Source of the DNA: Faecalibacterium langellae
GTDB lineage: Bacteria > Bacillota > Clostridia > Oscillospirales > Ruminococcaceae
Length of the DNA: 64,000 bases
Assembly: GCF_002549775.1 (NCBI RefSeq)
Contig: NZ_NMTR01000004.1
Span: forward strand, 186,001 to 250,000
Direction: 5' to 3'
Shown: in pieces, positions 61,823 through 64,000 of the stretch
Layout of the letters: the number at the start of each line of letters is the position of its first letter
Position numbering within the stretch: position 1 is the stretch's first letter
Position numbers and translations under genes: made by a program
The notes under the pieces: generated by a model
Databases searched by the model: none
The model's input: the letters and a program-made list of their open reading frames with translations, nothing else
What the model was told of the DNA's origin: nothing

Positions 61823-62890
61823 ATGAAGAAGTTTTTCGCGGCGGTGGGCACCCTGTGCGTGGCAGTGTGCCTGGCAGTCTCAGCATTCGCAGCCGAGTAT
61901 GGGGAGCCGAACATCACCACCCAGACGACCATGAAGGAACTGCGGGAAAACCCCAGCATCAAGGGGTCCGGGTTCTATACTTACTGCAACGAGTGGATCG
62001 AGGGCGATACGTCGTATGACGATACGCCGATCTCGGGCTATGTCAGCTACGCGGCGGCCGAAGATGCAGCCGAGGGCATGAACCTTGTCATTGAAAACTA
62101 CAACAAGGGCGTGCAGATCACCTGGCAGGTCTACACCCAGGAACAGATCGCCGAGACCCCGGCGCTGGGCATGGTGCAGCTGTTTTATTTCCCGGCCGAG
62201 ACCGAGAACGCAAAGTACGTCATGGTGGTGCCCGGCAACGGCGGCAACACCACGGCAGAGCTGAACGAGGGCGCGTCCATCGCAAACCAGCTGCATGAGC
62301 TGGGCTATGCGGTGTTTGTGCTGCGGTACCGCTCCTTCCTGAACGCCAGCGACAATGCACCGGTATACGACATCGGCAACGCGCTGAAATACCTGTATGA
62401 GAACGCAGATCAGTTTGGCGTGCAGCGCGACAACTACGCCGTGATGGGCTTTTCCTCCGGCGGCCACATCGTGGGCCTGGTCGGCTCGGACAACGAGCAG
62501 TTCGGCTACAAGGCCTTTGGCATCCCGCAGCCTGCGGCGCTGCTGCTGGGCTACCCCATCAACGATTTCTTTGAAGTCAAGCCGGTGTACCACATCATCA
62601 TGGACCCGCTGGAAGTGGGCTGGCGCTATTACTGGACCAACATTTCGGACGTGGTGAATGAGAACTACACCCCCACCTTCTTCTTCTATGGCAAGAATGA
62701 CGTCTACATGAAGCGGATGGGTTACTGCCTGCAGGGCCCGCTGCTGGAAAAGACGCTGAAGGAAAAAGGCGCGACCTACGAGTGCCATGTGTATGAGGAT
62801 GCGCCCCATGCCATCGGCCCAGGCCGCCACACCGATGCGGACGGCTGGATCAAGCTGGCTACCGAGTTCTGGGAAGAACAGTGCAAATAA
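61823..62890 (+). CDS. Secreted alpha/beta hydrolase, paralogue 1
   Basis: 355 residues. The signal peptide (MKKFFAAVGTLCVAVCLAVS, cleavage after AFA) is followed by a stretch shared with the next gene (TTMKELRENPSIKGSG). The hydrolase domain has the oxyanion region VVPGNGGNTTAE, nucleophile elbow GFSSGGHIVG, acid in FFYGKNDVYM and His in EDAPHAIGPG. Likely an extracellular esterase or acetylesterase. GGAGGTC precedes the ATG. The promoter upstream has 16-nt spacing. Paired with paralogue 2 by a 33-base gap. Confidence 0.87.
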   Translation: MKKFFAAVGTLCVAVCLAVSAFAAEYGEPNITTQTTMKELRENPSIKGSGFYTYCNEWIEGDTSYDDTPISGYVSYAAAEDAAEGMNLVIENYNKGVQITWQVYTQEQIAETPALGMVQLFYFPAETENAKYVMVVPGNGGNTTAELNEGASIANQLHELGYAVFVLRYRSFLNASDNAPVYDIGNALKYLYENADQFGVQRDNYAVMGFSSGGHIVGLVGSDNEQFGYKAFGIPQPAALLLGYPINDFFEVKPVYHIIMDPLEVGWRYYWTNISDVVNENYTPTFFFYGKNDVYMKRMGYCLQGPLLEKTLKEKGATYECHVYEDAPHAIGPGRHTDADGWIKLATEFWEEQCK

Positions 62891-62923
62891 ACGCGGAAAT
62901 AAAGATGTGAAGGGGAATTTGGT

Positions 62924-63994
62924 GTGAACAAGAGAAGTCTGATCGCGGAGGTGCTCAGCGTCTGCCTGATGCTGGCCATGCTGCCTGCAGCGTTTGCGGT
63001 GGAACAGGGCGAAGCGAACATTACGCCGCAGACAACGATGAAAGAACTACGGGAAAATCCGTCCATCAAGGGTTCGGGCTACTATACTTACTGCAGGGAA
63101 ATGCTGCCCATTGAAAGCCTGTATTGGCAGAACAAGACGTTGGCACAGTATGCAAAGCCGGAACTGGTGGAAGACTGTGCCCAGGCAATGAATCTGGTGA
63201 TCGAAAACTATAACAACGGCGTGCAAGTCACATGGCAGATCTATACGCCGGAGGAGATCGAGGCGAATCCTTCGCTGGGCGGAGCACAGCTGTTCTATTA
63301 TCCAGCCAGCACGCCGGGCGGAAAGTATGCACTTGTAGTGCCGGGAAATGGAAACGGCGTCACCTCGGAGATGGAGGAGGGCGGCTCGGCAGCGTACCAG
63401 CTGCATGAAATGGGTTACACCGTGTTTGTGCTGCGATACCGCTCCTTTCTGGCTGCCAGCGACAATGCACCGCTGCAGGATTTGGGCCGGGCGGTGCAGT
63501 TGATCACGGAAAATGCAGACAAGTTCCAGGTCCAGTCGGAAAACTATGCGCTGGTATGCTTCTCGGCGGGCGGACAGCTTGGCGGCCTGTTTGCGAACCG
63601 GGAAATCGGCTATGGCAACTATCCGGTGCCAAAGCCCGGCGTGCTGCTGCTTTCCTATCCGTTTGTGGATTTTACTTATGGAAAACTGGCCTATCATGTG
63701 CTCATCGATCCGGGTACGCGGGAGTGGCGCTACTATATGACCAGCCTGGCCGAAGCAGTGACGGATGACTATCCGCCGGTCTATTTCTGGTATGGAAAAG
63801 ACGATCAGGTGTTAGCACTGATGGGTTTTGAAAAACAGGGCCCGGCACTGGAGCAGGCACTGGAGACCCATGAAGTGCCCCATAAGGTCACTGTGTACAA
63901 CCACGCACCGCACAGCATCGGTACCGGCCGCGGCACCGACGCCGAGGGCTGGGTGAAGGATGCTGTCGCATTCTGGGAGGAACAGGTCGGCTGA
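62924..63994 (+). CDS. Secreted alpha/beta hydrolase, paralogue 2
   Basis: 356 residues, clearly homologous to the preceding gene over its whole length (shared TTMKELRENPSIKGSG, VFVLRYRSFL, NHAPHSIGTG). The GTG start at 62924 follows AAGGGGA. The signal peptide is shorter and less classical. The nucleophile elbow is CFSAGGQLGG: the first Gly of GxSxG is Cys, while the Ser is kept. Codon use is more AT-rich than in paralogue 1. The gene ends 6 bases before the end of the window. Confidence 0.85.
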   Translation: MNKRSLIAEVLSVCLMLAMLPAAFAVEQGEANITPQTTMKELRENPSIKGSGYYTYCREMLPIESLYWQNKTLAQYAKPELVEDCAQAMNLVIENYNNGVQVTWQIYTPEEIEANPSLGGAQLFYYPASTPGGKYALVVPGNGNGVTSEMEEGGSAAYQLHEMGYTVFVLRYRSFLAASDNAPLQDLGRAVQLITENADKFQVQSENYALVCFSAGGQLGGLFANREIGYGNYPVPKPGVLLLSYPFVDFTYGKLAYHVLIDPGTREWRYYMTSLAEAVTDDYPPVYFWYGKDDQVLALMGFEKQGPALEQALETHEVPHKVTVYNHAPHSIGTGRGTDAEGWVKDAVAFWEEQVG

Positions 63995-64000
63995 AGAAGG

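Overview
The window reads as chromosome of a GC-rich, anaerobic Gram-positive of the Oscillospiraceae/Ruminococcaceae, most likely Faecalibacterium or a close relative. Four things suggest this. There is a putative class III preQ1 riboswitch ahead of queT, a class known to me from Faecalibacterium. There is a monomeric [FeFe] hydrogenase with group-B-like motifs. There are many Firmicutes-type genes (der, mrnC, mtaB, yebC, ymfF/ymfH, degV). Third positions are strongly GC-biased, yet sigma-A promoters are near consensus (TTGACA-N17-TATAAT type). The species call is inference. No rRNA, CRISPR array, transposase, integrase or phage module was seen.

Layout. 1-7.1 kb: tail of a MATE transporter, then on the minus strand secA, a queT-HAD operon behind a structured leader, and a pdxK-like/trmL/degV operon. 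7.2-11.3 kb: two small hypotheticals, the [FeFe] hydrogenase with an unexplained structured leader, and mtaB. 11.5-19.2 kb (plus strand): D-Ala-D-Ala carboxypeptidase, pgi, a small P-loop protein, yceD-rpmF, then DUF512 radical-SAM-like/der/plsY. 19.3-24.2 kb (minus): PsiE-like membrane protein, PstS-like lipoprotein with a propeller-like lipoprotein, MATE pump. 24.4-28.3 kb: a ricin-lectin/histone-H1-tail chimera, a divergent Crp/Fnr regulator and ferredoxin sharing a 17-bp palindrome, a membrane-anchored protein, and two tandem tRNA-Ser(GGA) genes.

28.5-39.5 kb: FMN-dependent alpha-hydroxy-acid dehydrogenase homologue, SpoIID-like protein, citrate synthase with a membrane protein, then a glycolytic block gap-pgk-tpiA-gpmI, interrupted between gap and pgk by an AT-rich gene with a HEPN-type RX4H motif. 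39.6-50.3 kb: VanY-like peptidase, ymfF-ymfH-lgt, a RelE/ParE-type toxin-antitoxin pair, rplU-rpmA-obg-mrnC, an Asn/Ser/Thr-repeat miniprotein, an RsmF-like methyltransferase and yebC. 50.4-58.2 kb: galK-galT, a 49-codon ORF and an AraC regulator diverging from them, an XpaC-like protein, and htpG under a perfect CIRCE operator. 58.3-64 kb: a second putative toxin-antitoxin pair with a palindromic operator, an esterase-like hydrolase, an HD protein, a GNAT acetyltransferase, and two tandem secreted alpha/beta hydrolases.

Most of the window is housekeeping: central glycolysis, ribosome assembly GTPases, envelope synthesis and protein secretion. The accessory signals are the HEPN gene, the two toxin-antitoxin pairs, the lectin chimera, the repeat miniprotein, the 49-codon ORF and the tandem secreted hydrolases. 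Many long ORFs antisense to real genes are by-products of the GC bias and were left out.
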